Shown: positions 1 through 7,226 of the stretch, one piece after another
How positions within the stretch are numbered: the first letter of the stretch is position 1
How the letters are laid out: each line of letters starts with the position of its first letter
Source of the DNA: an uncultured Zetaproteobacteria bacterium
GTDB lineage: Bacteria > Pseudomonadota > Zetaproteobacteria > Mariprofundales > Mariprofundaceae
Direction of reading: 5' to 3'
DNA: 34,119 nucleotides
Assembly: GCA_947311495.1 (NCBI GenBank)
Contig: CAMZLG010000127.1
Coordinates: 1 to 34,119, forward strand
Notes under the pieces: generated by a model
The model's database searches: none
Told to the model about the DNA's origin: nothing
What the model saw: the letters and a program-made list of their open reading frames with translations, nothing else
Position numbers and translations under genes: made by a program

Positions 1-272
1 GCATTTTGAAGAATAAATTTAATTGGAGGCAGGAAATCTTCGGATATGGAACCAATCAAAATGATTGGATGCCGTTTGCGTGTTAATTCTATAATGCGGT
101 CTAAGTTTATTAGGGCGGGAATAAGCAAATATAAGTGAGCAGGGGCATTGATTAACCAGAGTAGATTTCGCACGGACAATTCATCACCATTGTTTGCCCG
201 CACAAACGCTAGCAGGTTCTGATATTCCTTGCTTTCGTTTGGAGTTTGCTTTGGATTCCTAACTTTTTTCAT
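1..272 (-). CDS. Partial hypothetical protein, N-terminal 90 codons, cut by window edge
   Basis: An open frame runs on the minus strand from an ATG at 272 to the left edge of the window without a stop. It is missing from the ORF track because it has no end. A stop lies two codons upstream of the ATG, so this is the first possible start in that frame. The protein begins MKKVRNPKQTPNESKEYQNL and continues with a mixed hydrophobic stretch (WLINAPAHLYLLIPALINL), then RKRHPIILIG. I do not recognise the family. The spacing of hydrophobic residues suggests a soluble helical protein rather than a membrane protein. No good Shine-Dalgarno sequence is visible. It lies left of the tRNA-His remnant, so it could be cargo of an integrated element. 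Confidence 0.5.
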   Translation of the reverse strand, partial: MKKVRNPKQTPNESKEYQNLLAFVRANNGDELSVRNLLWLINAPAHLYLLIPALINLDRIIELTRKRHPIILIGSISEDFLPPIKFILQN

Positions 273-506
273 GAGTTAAAAATAACAGAAGCGTAGAAAG
301 TACATCATGAGTGACAACCATACTTTAGAAGCTTAGGCTAGCGCTCATAAGTCGTCAAATATATGGTTATGAAATTATCAATTTGAGCCCGTTTAGGTTG
401 TCATTGATGGGGATATTATGACGCTAAAATAAAGAACATTAACTATCAAGATACTGGAAACAAAGCTATTTATGACATATTATGCAACTTTACATTGTAG
501 TCATGA
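273..506. other. Intergenic stretch with no gene recognised
   Basis: This stretch lies between the divergent left-edge ORF and the tRNA-His remnant. Both strands are stop-rich and hold only very short frames. I see no terminator, no promoter I would defend, and no D-arm or 5' acceptor strand that could complete the tRNA at 507. It is AT-rich and looks like the eroded inside of an element or simple non-coding DNA. Confidence 0.5.
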
Positions 507-556
507 CTGGCTTGTGATGCCGGTGGTCGCGGGTTCGAGCCCCGTCGTCCACCCCA
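507..556 (+). repeat. 3' fragment of tRNA-His (anticodon arm to CCA), probable attachment-site core
   Basis: The sequence folds as the 3' half of a tRNA. The anticodon stem is CTGGC/GCCGG around loop TTGTGAT, which gives anticodon GTG (His). A 5-nt variable loop follows, then T stem GCGGG/CCCGT with loop TTCGAGC, then 3' acceptor strand CGTCCAC, discriminator C and an encoded CCA. The 5' acceptor strand (expected GTGGACG) and the D arm are absent upstream, so this is not a functional gene. Tyrosine integrases that use tRNA 3' ends leave such a duplicate at the far end of an island. With this orientation the fragment would be a right junction, or a junction between tandem elements. ORF 472..708 is a spurious translation across it. 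Confidence 0.8.
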
Positions 557-648
557 TTTGTTCTTGTCTCAATAATCCTTATTTATCAGTATGTTATAAG
601 TTTTTGGCGGGTTATTGTCTGCTGCTCCAAAGTGTGGTAAAAAACCAA

Positions 649-681
649 TGTGCCCAAAATGTGCCCAGGCTGAGCCCAAAA
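649..681 (+). repeat. Three head-to-tail 11-bp repeats, possible integrase arm-type sites
   Basis: Three contiguous units are seen: TGTGCCCAAAA, TGTGCCCAGGC and TGAGCCCAAAA. They share the core TGNGCCCA at exact 11-bp spacing, one helical turn. They lie about 95 bp to the right of the tRNA-His fragment. Direct repeats of this size beside a tRNA-derived core are the usual form of arm-type sites bound by the N-terminal domain of tyrosine integrases. That reading is inference. No integrase gene is in the window. Confidence 0.5.
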
Positions 682-769
682 TTTCAAATGAAAATAATAC
701 CTGAGTAAGCAAGTCGAGTATCAGCCATGTTTTTGGTTATTAAATATTTGATGGCATGGGCACAAACTT

Positions 770-1004
770 TCATTTAACTGTCGTTTCATCATAATACTCT
801 AAAAGCTCACATGGCGTACACTTAAAATACCTACACAAAGTATCTATTGTATCTGTATTTGTATTATAACCATGAATATTTGCAATTCGAGTTAAGGTTG
901 GGCGAGAAATACCTGTTGCTTCACTTACCTCGTTTAAAGTTACGCGTCTCTGCTCTTGAAACGATTTATCATCAAGCTTGTTCCTCTAATAGAAATTTAA
1001 TCAT
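770..1004 (-). pseudogene. Frameshifted small XRE/Cro-type HTH regulator
   Basis: On the minus strand an ATG at 1004 opens MIKFLLEEQ, which then hits stops. The adjacent frame continues as LDDKSFQEQRRVTLNEVSEATGISRPTLTRI... and ends YYDETTVK with TGA at 770. Joined by removing one base near CAAGCTT (about 978), the product is 77 aa. It resembles small stand-alone Cro/C1-type regulators, with the recognition helix around EATGISRPTLTRIA and a second half containing YNTNTDTIDTLCRYFKC. The locus is 235 nt, one more than a multiple of three, which agrees with a single-base insertion. The downstream frame has no ATG, GTG or TTG start before the HTH. It could be a true pseudogene or a sequencing error. 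It sits next to the putative arm sites, so it may be element debris. Confidence 0.65.
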
Positions 1005-1151
1005 TGGTAAGCATCTGTTTTAGTAGGGACGCACCAATTGCTGAGACCTGTAAACATGGTTGCCAGTTTATAACCGAAAAGACAAAGAGGAAAGGCATAA
1101 AAATATTACCAAATATACTTAAGGTGCTGATATATTAGGGTTTTGTAAGAT

Positions 1152-1167
1152 TGGCACAGGGAATGCT
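1152..1167 (+). promoter_or_regulatory. Sigma-54 (-24/-12) promoter of hupSLC
   Basis: TGGCACAGGGAATGCT matches the RpoN consensus TGGCAC-N5-TTGCW with GG and GC at the required spacing. It lies 78 bp before the hupS ATG. The cluster encodes its own NtrC-type activator (HoxA, with GAFTGA), the class of protein such promoters need. No clear TTG-N5-CAA HupR-type site was found upstream. The same architecture recurs before hupD and the nickel permease. Confidence 0.8.
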
Positions 1168-1215
1168 CTGTTATTATCTAGAATGTTGGGGAGCATCGGG
1201 GTTTAATAAGTTGTT

Positions 1216-1239
1216 CTCCTATAATTTATATAATAGGAG
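1216..1239 (+). promoter_or_regulatory. Hairpin burying the hupS Shine-Dalgarno sequence
   Basis: CTCCTAT (1216-1222) is a perfect complement of ATAGGAG (1233-1239), separated by a 10-nt AT-only loop. The right arm contains the hupS ribosome binding site AGGAG, 5 nt before the ATG. In the mRNA the site would be paired. The stem is short and AU-rich enough to melt easily, so it could tune translation, for example with temperature, or simply protect the 5' end. This is seen in sequence; the function is inferred. Confidence 0.5.
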
Positions 1240-1244
1240 CTTCT

Positions 1245-2333
1245 ATGGCAAAAATAGAAACATTTTATGAAGTGATGCGTAGGCAAGGAATTACGCGTCG
1301 TAGTTTTCTAAAGTATTGTAGTCTTACTGCTGCATCTTTGGGCTTAAGCCCATCCTTTGCACCAAAAATTGCACATGCAATGGAAACAAAACCAAGACTT
1401 CCCGTATTATGGCTGCACGGACTAGAGTGCACATGCTGCTCTGAATCGTTTATCCGCTCTGCTCATCCTTTGGCGAAAGATGTTATTCTTTCTATGCTTT
1501 CGTTGGATTATGATGACACGATTATGGCTGCAGCAGGGCATCAAGCAGAAGCAATTATCGAAGAAACAATCACAAAATATGATGGTCAATTCTTATTGGC
1601 TGTTGAGGGTAATGCACCTCTAAACCAAGATGGCATGTCGATGATTATTGCGGGCAAGCCTTTTTCAGAACAGCTTAATCGTGTTTCTCAGCATTGTAAG
1701 GCAATTATTTCTTGGGGTTCTTGTGCGTCTTGGGGTTGTGTTCAAGCTGCAGCACCTAATCCAACACGCGCTGTACCAACACATAAACACCCAGGCATTG
1801 CAAACAAACCTATTATTAAAGTGCCAGGATGCCCACCGATTGCAGAGGTGATGACTGCTGTAATCGCATACATGATAACATTCGAGAAAATACCTGAGCT
1901 AGATCGCCAAGGTCGTCCGAAGATGTTTTATAGTCAGCGGATTCATGATAAATGCTATCGTCGCCCACACTTTGACGCAGGTCAATTTGTTGAAGAGTTT
2001 GACGATGAATATGCGCGCAAAGGTTATTGCCTTTATAAGGTTGGCTGTAAAGGCCCCACAACTTATAACGCATGTTCAACGATTCGTTGGAATGAAGGCA
2101 CATCTTTCCCCATTCAAGCGGGTCACGGTTGTATTGGTTGTTCTGAAGATGGTTTCTGGGATAAAGGAAGCTTCTATGACCGCTTATCTGGCATTCATCA
2201 ATTTGGGATTGAATCAAATGCTGATGAAGTTGGTGGAACTGCTGCTGCTATCGTCGGCGGTGCTGTTGCAGTGCATGCAGCGGCTTCAGCAATTCAGCGT
2301 GCTACAAGTAAAACTGATCAGGGAGACTCATAA
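1245..2333 (+). CDS. hupS: Uptake [NiFe]-hydrogenase small subunit, O2-tolerant type (group 1d-like)
   Basis: This 362-aa subunit carries three Fe-S clusters and passes electrons from the NiFe site to cytochrome b at the periplasmic face of the membrane. The N-terminus has a twin-arginine signal (TRRSFLKYC) with cleavage predicted after AHA (residue 45). The mature protein starts [23 protein letters not shown]. In mature numbering C17, C19 and C20 (ECTCC), C115 and C120 (GSCASWGC) and the later VPGCPP cysteine give six proximal-cluster ligands. C19 and C120 are glycines in O2-sensitive enzymes. A hydrophobic C-terminal helix (about 322-350) anchors the protein. ATG 1245 follows AGGAG. The hupS stop overlaps the hupL start (TAATG). 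The gene leads the sigma-54-driven hupSLC operon. Family assignment is secure; tolerance is inferred from the cysteines. Confidence 0.97.
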   Translation: MAKIETFYEVMRRQGITRRSFLKYCSLTAASLGLSPSFAPKIAHAMETKPRLPVLWLHGLECTCCSESFIRSAHPLAKDVILSMLSLDYDDTIMAAAGHQAEAIIEETITKYDGQFLLAVEGNAPLNQDGMSMIIAGKPFSEQLNRVSQHCKAIISWGSCASWGCVQAAAPNPTRAVPTHKHPGIANKPIIKVPGCPPIAEVMTAVIAYMITFEKIPELDRQGRPKMFYSQRIHDKCYRRPHFDAGQFVEEFDDEYARKGYCLYKVGCKGPTTYNACSTIRWNEGTSFPIQAGHGCIGCSEDGFWDKGSFYDRLSGIHQFGIESNADEVGGTAAAIVGGAVAVHAAASAIQRATSKTDQGDS

Positions 2334-4144
2334 TGAGCGTAACAACTACTCCAAATGGATATAAATTAGATACGGGTGGACAACGTGTTGTCATTGATCC
2401 TGTAACACGTATTGAAGGTCATATGCGCTGCGAAGTGAATGTTGACTCAAATAATGTGATAACTAACGCTGTTTCTACAGGCACAATGTGGCGTGGTCTT
2501 GAAGTGATTCTTAAAGGTCGTGACCCTCGTGATGCTTGGGCATTTGTAGAACGTATTTGTGGTGTTTGTACAGGTTGCCATGCTTTGACCTCTGTACGTG
2601 CGGTGGAAGATGCATTGGATATTAAGATTCCAACCAATGCATTCTTAATTCGTGAAATGATGGCGAAGACATTGCAGGTTCATGACCATGTGGTGCATTT
2701 TTATCACCTTCATGCATTAGACTGGGTTAACCCTGTGAATGCATTAAAAGCTGATCCCAAAGCGACTTCTAAATTGCAACAATTAACAGGGCCTAAACAT
2801 CCAAATTCTAGCCCTGGTTATTTCCGTGATGTACAAACTCGGATTCGCAAATTCATTGAATCAGGTCAGCTTGGTCCGTTTAAAAATGGTTATTGGGATA
2901 ATCCTGCTTATAAACTAACACCTGAAGCAGATTTGATGGCGGTAACGCATTACCTTGAAGCCTTAGATTTGCAGAAAGAGTTTGTTAAAGTACATACCGT
3001 ATTTGGTGGTAAAAATCCGCATCCGAACTATTTGGTTGGTGGTGTTCCTTGCGCTATCAATATGGATGGTGATATGTCTGCTGGTGCACCATTGAATATG
3101 GAACGTCTGAACTTCGTGAAAGCACGTATTGATGAAATGAAAGCATTTAATGATAATGTGTATATCCCTGATGTGTTGGCGATTGCCAGTTTCTACAAGA
3201 AACAATTGTGGGGCGGTGGACTTGGCGCGAAAAGCGTTATGGATTATGGCGCTTATCCGACGGTTAATTATGATAAATCTACGGATCAATTACCTGGCGG
3301 CGTAATTCTTGATGATAATTGGGATAATGTGATGGAAGTTGATCCTCGCGACCCAACACATGTTCAAGAGTTTGTGAACCATTCATGGTATAAATACCCT
3401 GATGAAAGCAAGGGTTTGCATCCTTGGGATGGTATCACTGAACCAAACTATGATGTTAGCTCTGCGAAAGGTACGCGCACCAACATTGAAGAGCTTGATG
3501 AGAATGCGAAGTATTCTTGGATTAAAGCACCGCGTTGGAAAGGTCATGCTGTTGAGGTGGGTCCATTGTCACGCTACACCTTGGCTTATGCACAAGGCGT
3601 TGAGTATGTTCAAGAGCAAGTTCATAAAAGTGTTGCCGCATTTAATGCGCTTGCAGGCACTGATTTGGGCGCGAAACCAATCTTACAATCGACCACTGGT
3701 CGCACATTAGCTCGAGCTTTAGAGTCTCAATATTGTTCTGACATGTTGGTTGATGACTGGAATGCTTTGATTGCCAACATTAAGGCTGGTGATACGGCAA
3801 CTGCGAACATGGAAAAATGGGACCCATCGACTTGGCCTAAAGAGTGTAAGGGTGTTGGTGTAACAGCTGCTCCTCGTGGTGGTCTTGGTCATTGGATTCG
3901 CATTAAAGATGGTAAAATTGAAAACTACCAATGTGTTGTTCCTACAACTTGGAATGGTTCACCACGTGACCCCGCTGGGAATATCGGTGCATTTGAGGCT
4001 TGTTTGATTGGTACGCCAGTTGAGCGTGCTGAAGAGCCAGTCGAAATTCTTCGTAACCTTCACAGCTTTGACCCATGTCTTGCTTGTTCAACGCATGTGA
4101 TGAGCGAAGAAGGTGAAGAGATTGTTAGTGCTAAGGTTCGTTAA
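2333..4144 (+). CDS. hupL: Uptake [NiFe]-hydrogenase large subunit
   Basis: This catalytic subunit (603 aa) splits H2 at a NiFe(CN)2CO centre. The L1 motif [10 protein letters not shown] holds Ni ligands C75 and C78, and the L2 motif DPCLACSTH holds C582 and C585. The CTGCH form of L1 is typical of O2-tolerant membrane enzymes. The 15-residue tail after H588 ([15 protein letters not shown]) is the peptide that HupD should remove once nickel is in. It has no signal peptide and travels through Tat bound to HupS. The ATG overlaps the last base of hupS, so the two are translationally coupled. Length is normal for group 1. Confidence in function is very high. Confidence 0.98.
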   Translation: MSVTTTPNGYKLDTGGQRVVIDPVTRIEGHMRCEVNVDSNNVITNAVSTGTMWRGLEVILKGRDPRDAWAFVERICGVCTGCHALTSVRAVEDALDIKIPTNAFLIREMMAKTLQVHDHVVHFYHLHALDWVNPVNALKADPKATSKLQQLTGPKHPNSSPGYFRDVQTRIRKFIESGQLGPFKNGYWDNPAYKLTPEADLMAVTHYLEALDLQKEFVKVHTVFGGKNPHPNYLVGGVPCAINMDGDMSAGAPLNMERLNFVKARIDEMKAFNDNVYIPDVLAIASFYKKQLWGGGLGAKSVMDYGAYPTVNYDKSTDQLPGGVILDDNWDNVMEVDPRDPTHVQEFVNHSWYKYPDESKGLHPWDGITEPNYDVSSAKGTRTNIEELDENAKYSWIKAPRWKGHAVEVGPLSRYTLAYAQGVEYVQEQVHKSVAAFNALAGTDLGAKPILQSTTGRTLARALESQYCSDMLVDDWNALIANIKAGDTATANMEKWDPSTWPKECKGVGVTAAPRGGLGHWIRIKDGKIENYQCVVPTTWNGSPRDPAGNIGAFEACLIGTPVERAEEPVEILRNLHSFDPCLACSTHVMSEEGEEIVSAKVR

Positions 4145-4191
4145 GGTGAGCTCGGTTATGATCATAGTGGGCAGCGAAAGCTGCTCACCTT
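4143..4191 (+). promoter_or_regulatory. Competing RNA hairpins between hupL and hupC
   Basis: GTGGGCAGC-GAAA-GCTGCTCAC (4167-4188) forms a 9-bp stem (one G-U) closed by a GNRA tetraloop. An alternative 9-bp pairing joins AAGGTGAGC (4143-4151, starting in the hupL stop codon) with GCTCACCTT (4183-4191). The two share the 3' arm and exclude each other. No U-run follows, so this is not an intrinsic terminator. It may be an mRNA processing or stability element that sets hupSL against hupC levels. The structure is visible in sequence; the role is inferred. Confidence 0.5.
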
Positions 4192-4209
4192 CAACCAAAG
4201 GAGGTTTTT

Positions 4210-4926
4210 ATGTCTGATAGTTCGATTTCAACAGATATGTCGCATGAGATTACCAAACATACGGAAGCTGTGTATGTTTATGAAGCTCCTGTGCGAATTT
4301 GGCATTGGGTAAATGCGCTGGCAATTACCGTCTTATGTGTTACGGGATACTTTATCGGCGCACCGCTACCTACGATGCCTGGCGACCCAAGCTCTAGTTA
4401 TTTGATGGGATATATTCGGTTTGCTCATTTCGCTTCAGGTTATGTGCTTGCTGTCGGTATGATTGGTCGAATTTACTGGGCATTTGTGGGCAACCATCAT
4501 GCCAAGCAACTGTTCATCCCGCCTATTACGAAAGAGCATATTAAAGGTATGATTCATGAAGCACGTTGGTATGCTTTTATGGAAAAAGAATCGGTGAAAT
4601 GTGTGGGACATAACCCTTTAGCACAAGCAGCGATGTTTACCATGTTTGTGTTCGGTACTTTCTTTATGATTATCACAGGCTTTGCCTTATATGGTGAAGG
4701 TGCTGGGATGGGATCATGGCAATATGAATATTTCTCAGCATGGGTAATTCCTATGTTTGGAGCTAGTCAAGATGTGCATACTTTCCATCACTTGGGCATG
4801 TGGTTTTTAATTATTTTTATCATCGCTCATGTTTATGCTTCAATTCGTGAAGATATTATGTCACGTCAAAGCATGGTGAGCACCATGATTAGTGGCTGGC
4901 GTATGTTTAAGGACAATCGGCCATAA
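4210..4926 (+). CDS. hupC: Ni/Fe-hydrogenase b-type cytochrome subunit
   Basis: This diheme cytochrome b (238 aa) anchors HupSL in the membrane and delivers electrons to quinone (HupC/HoxZ/HyaC family). Four membrane segments are visible at about 33-51, 76-97, 139-161 and 197-217. Histidines at expected heme positions include VRIWHWVN, IRFAHFASGY and the last-helix cluster HTFHHLGMW followed by IIAHVY. The start has a strong site, AAAGGAGG, 5 nt before the ATG. It is separated from hupL by 65 nt that hold the paired hairpins, and a strong terminator follows, so hupSLC is a closed unit. The length is normal. Confidence 0.95.
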   Translation: MSDSSISTDMSHEITKHTEAVYVYEAPVRIWHWVNALAITVLCVTGYFIGAPLPTMPGDPSSSYLMGYIRFAHFASGYVLAVGMIGRIYWAFVGNHHAKQLFIPPITKEHIKGMIHEARWYAFMEKESVKCVGHNPLAQAAMFTMFVFGTFFMIITGFALYGEGAGMGSWQYEYFSAWVIPMFGASQDVHTFHHLGMWFLIIFIIAHVYASIREDIMSRQSMVSTMISGWRMFKDNRP

Positions 4927-4961
4927 AAGTTTGAGACTCCACCTCCCTCGTGTGACTCAAA

Positions 4962-4996
4962 GCGGCGGCATGTTTTCATGCCGCCTTTCTTTTTTA
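4962..4996 (+). terminator. Rho-independent terminator of hupSLC
   Basis: GGCGGCATG-TTTT-CATGCCGCC (4964-4985) is a perfect 9-bp GC-rich stem with a 4-nt loop, followed at once by TTTCTTTTTT. It ends the hupSLC transcript just before the DUF1186 gene. Confidence 0.93.
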
Positions 4997-5009
4997 TAGA
5001 GTAGGATAT

Positions 5010-5960
5010 ATGACAGTGAATAATCAGAAACAATTGTTTGACAAACTTTTATACATTGAAACCGCGCCAACAGAAAATGACTTCATTGAAATCATAAAGC
5101 ATAAACATGATTTCCTCCCTTTACTGTTGAATGAGCTGCGGTTGTTTTCCCAGATACCTGATATTATTGATGCATTTGGGGATAAATATATTCGTCATAT
5201 TGTGAGTATATTTTTACTTGCGCACTTAAGAAGTCAGGATGCTTATGTGCCTATCATTCACTTGCTTAGCAATCATGATAAGAAAATGATGCAGCTAACA
5301 GGCGAAGTTGTTTCTGAATCATTGGGGCGCATTTTAGCATCAGTATATGATGGCGATATTCAGCCCATCAAAGATATTATTGAAAATGAAAGGTTAGACC
5401 CGTGGGTTAGGGCAGGCGCTTTGGATAGCTTGATGGTTTTATGGAAAGAAGATGAGTTATCCCGTAATGAAGTCATCAGTTATTTGGCTGAATTGTTGGG
5501 TGGCAGGCTTGAGAGGCGTGCCAGTTACGTTTGGGATGCTGTTGCTCTTATCGCCCACGATATTCATCCACTTGGTTTGGAAACATTATTAAAACAAGCG
5601 ATTTCTGATAAATTAATCGAACCGATTGTCATGGATGAAGATGTGCTTGAGCGTTGCTTGGCGGAACCTTTTGACAGCATATACAAGAGTAAAACGCAGC
5701 TTGTTGATGGGTATATGAAGTCACCTTTTGAGGAGCTTTCGTGGTGGTTATACCCTGATAGAAAAACTATACAAAAAGGTCAAGATTATGCTTCTCTTGA
5801 TGTCCCAATTGTTGATAAAGAAGTGGTGCCTGGGGAGCGAGTATCGCCCATGGGGTGGCGCTCAGCTACAGTCGTAAATCAACATAAAAAAGTTGGAAGA
5901 AATTCACCTTGCATTTGCGGCAGTGGCAAAAAATACAAAAAGTGCTGTTTGTTAAATTAA
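5010..5960 (+). CDS. DUF1186 family protein with C-terminal SEC-C zinc motif
   Basis: This 316-aa soluble protein has no signal or membrane segment. Residues about 10-230 match the DUF1186 pattern as I remember it, a helical-repeat-like domain (SLGRILASVYDGD, PWVRAGALDSL, RRASYVWDAVALIAHD). The last 20 residues, VGRNSPCICGSGKKYKKCCL, are a textbook SEC-C motif (CxCxSGKKYKxCC), the zinc site also found at the SecA C-terminus. Molecular function is unknown. The ATG at 5010 follows GTAGGATAT. It starts 13 nt after the hupSLC terminator run, and the hupD promoter follows it, so it belongs to neither hydrogenase operon by transcription signals. I see no strong promoter of its own. It may be an unrelated insertion or a helper for protein folding or export; nothing in the sequence decides this. 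Confidence 0.85.
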   Translation: MTVNNQKQLFDKLLYIETAPTENDFIEIIKHKHDFLPLLLNELRLFSQIPDIIDAFGDKYIRHIVSIFLLAHLRSQDAYVPIIHLLSNHDKKMMQLTGEVVSESLGRILASVYDGDIQPIKDIIENERLDPWVRAGALDSLMVLWKEDELSRNEVISYLAELLGGRLERRASYVWDAVALIAHDIHPLGLETLLKQAISDKLIEPIVMDEDVLERCLAEPFDSIYKSKTQLVDGYMKSPFEELSWWLYPDRKTIQKGQDYASLDVPIVDKEVVPGERVSPMGWRSATVVNQHKKVGRNSPCICGSGKKYKKCCLLN

Positions 5961-6204
5961 CGCAGATAAAGTGTAAATCTAGTTGTCATGAATGGTTGGC
6001 GAGGTTCTTGTATTTGCCTAATATGATAAGTTAGTATAGATTGTATCATGTAAATAGTAAACCTAATATGCACTCTATAAGAAGTCAGCATACTTAGGCT
6101 TACGTAACCCTTTGTTAAATATCATATAAAACTTGGTAAGCTAGGTTGGCAAACAACATGCTTTATTCAATGTTCAGGTTGGGTGCTTGGGGGTGAGCGT
6201 GAAT
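5961..6204 (+). other. Intergenic leader of the hupD operon
   Basis: This stretch holds the sigma-54 promoter at 6147-6162 and about 190 AT-rich bases upstream of it, where activator sites would be expected. TTACGTAA is a small palindrome at about 6100. I found no convincing HupR-type site and no terminator for the DUF1186 gene. Confidence 0.5.
6147..6162 (+). promoter_or_regulatory. Sigma-54 (-24/-12) promoter of the hupD-hypF operon
   Basis: TGGCAAACAACATGCT has GG and GC at RpoN spacing, and its -12 half (ATGCT) is identical to that of the hupS promoter. It lies 58 bp before the preferred hupD ATG. No other promoter of this quality was seen between here and hypF. Confidence 0.78.
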
Positions 6205-6906
6205 ATGAATAAAAAAGTCTTGGTGCTTGGTATAGGAAATATCCTATGGGCAGATGAAGGTTTTGGTGTGCGCACGCTAGAAGCATTACAAAGCCATTAT
6301 GAATTTCCTGATAATGTTACGCTCTTGGATGGTGGTACACAGGGTGTATATTTGGTTCAAGATGTTCGTGATGCTGATATTCTTATTGTATTTGATGCGA
6401 TTGATTATGGTTTAGAGCCAGGTATGATGAAAATCATTACAAATGAAGACGTGCCTAAATTTATGGGTGCAAAAAAAGTTAGCCTTCACCAAACAGGTTT
6501 CCAAGAAGTTTTAGCGCTTGCGGACATGATGGGCGACTATCCAGAGCAAATTATTTTAATTGGTGTACAGCCAGAATACATTGAAGATTTTGGTGGAAGC
6601 TTGAGGCCAGTTGTTAAAGCTCAAATTCAACCAGCGATTGACGAAGCTTTGAAGTTTATGGATGCCAATAGCATTCAGTATAACAAACGAGATGCCCCCA
6701 TTGTTCCCAGTGATGTTAGTGAAGATGCCATTCTAACCATGGATAAATATGAGCAGGGTCGACCCAGCGAAGAAGAGGCATGTCGAATGGGAGATGATCG
6801 TATTCTCACTTCAGAAGCTTTCCAAGTGACAACACCTGAATTGGCTAAAGTTGGCGATAGCCCCATGCAGGTTGAAGTAGATCATCATTTGGAGAAATAC
6901 CGCTAA
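6205..6906 (+). CDS. hupD: Hydrogenase maturation endopeptidase
   Basis: This nickel-dependent protease (HupD/HyaD/HoxM) removes the HupL C-terminal peptide after His588 once the NiFe site is complete. I prefer the ATG at 6205 (MNKKVLVLGIGNILWADEGF, preceded by GGGGGTGAG) over the TTG at 6187 in the ORF track. From that start the nickel ligands fall at E18, D64 and H95, with the same spacing as E16/D62/H93 of E. coli HybD. The protein has 233 aa, about 30-40 more than usual. The extra C-terminal part (from about residue 165) is acidic and low in hydrophobicity and may be disordered. The stop overlaps hupF (TAATG). It is the first gene of the maturation operon. Confidence 0.95.
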   Translation: MNKKVLVLGIGNILWADEGFGVRTLEALQSHYEFPDNVTLLDGGTQGVYLVQDVRDADILIVFDAIDYGLEPGMMKIITNEDVPKFMGAKKVSLHQTGFQEVLALADMMGDYPEQIILIGVQPEYIEDFGGSLRPVVKAQIQPAIDEALKFMDANSIQYNKRDAPIVPSDVSEDAILTMDKYEQGRPSEEEACRMGDDRILTSEAFQVTTPELAKVGDSPMQVEVDHHLEKYR

Positions 6907-7226
6907 TGTGTCTTGGTATTCCAATGCAGGTGGTATCCGTACTCAGTGAGCATTTGTCGCATTGCCAAGGTATGGGCAAACAAAAAAATATTGATATGAG
7001 TTTGGTTGGTGAACAGCCCGTGGGAACATGGGTGGTTACATTCTTAGATGCTGCTCGAGAAGTTGTTGATGACGACAGAGCCAAACAAATGACAGATGCC
7101 TTGGAGGCAGTTGAACTGGCGATGTTTAGTGATGGATCAGGCATTGATAGTTTGTTTGCAGATATTATTGATAGAGAACCCGAATTGCCCCCACATTTAC
7201 AAGCTGAAATAGGTAAGGAGTCCTAA
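6906..7226 (+). CDS. hupF: HupF/HoxL, HypC-family hydrogenase chaperone
   Basis: This 106-aa HypC paralogue starts MCLGIPMQVVSV. The N-terminal Cys2 binds the Fe(CN)2CO unit in this family. HupF/HoxL proteins belong to O2-tolerant hydrogenase clusters and are thought to hand over or guard the site on the large subunit under O2. It is longer than the true HypC at 12563 (85 aa) and has an acidic tail. It is translationally coupled to hupD and its stop abuts the hupG ATG. Confidence 0.93.
   Translation: MCLGIPMQVVSVLSEHLSHCQGMGKQKNIDMSLVGEQPVGTWVVTFLDAAREVVDDDRAKQMTDALEAVELAMFSDGSGIDSLFADIIDREPELPPHLQAEIGKES

Noticed and set aside
480-556. A complete tRNA-His gene
   Set aside because: No 5' acceptor strand GTGGACG and no D-arm (GCTCAG...GG) occur upstream; only the anticodon-to-CCA half is present.
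472-708. 78-aa ORF of the track
   Set aside because: It runs across the tRNA-His fragment (its VAGSSPVVHP is the usual false translation of a tRNA T-arm) and the 11-bp repeats. It has no ribosome binding site and no protein-like composition.
1816-2217. 133-aa minus-strand ORF and other long antisense frames under the hup, hyp and glg genes
   Set aside because: They are shadows of strongly supported plus-strand genes with no family resemblance or translation signals.
6146-6156. TTG-N5-CAA, resembling a HupR binding site
   Set aside because: It overlaps the -24 element itself, where an enhancer-type activator would not be expected to bind. Likely chance.
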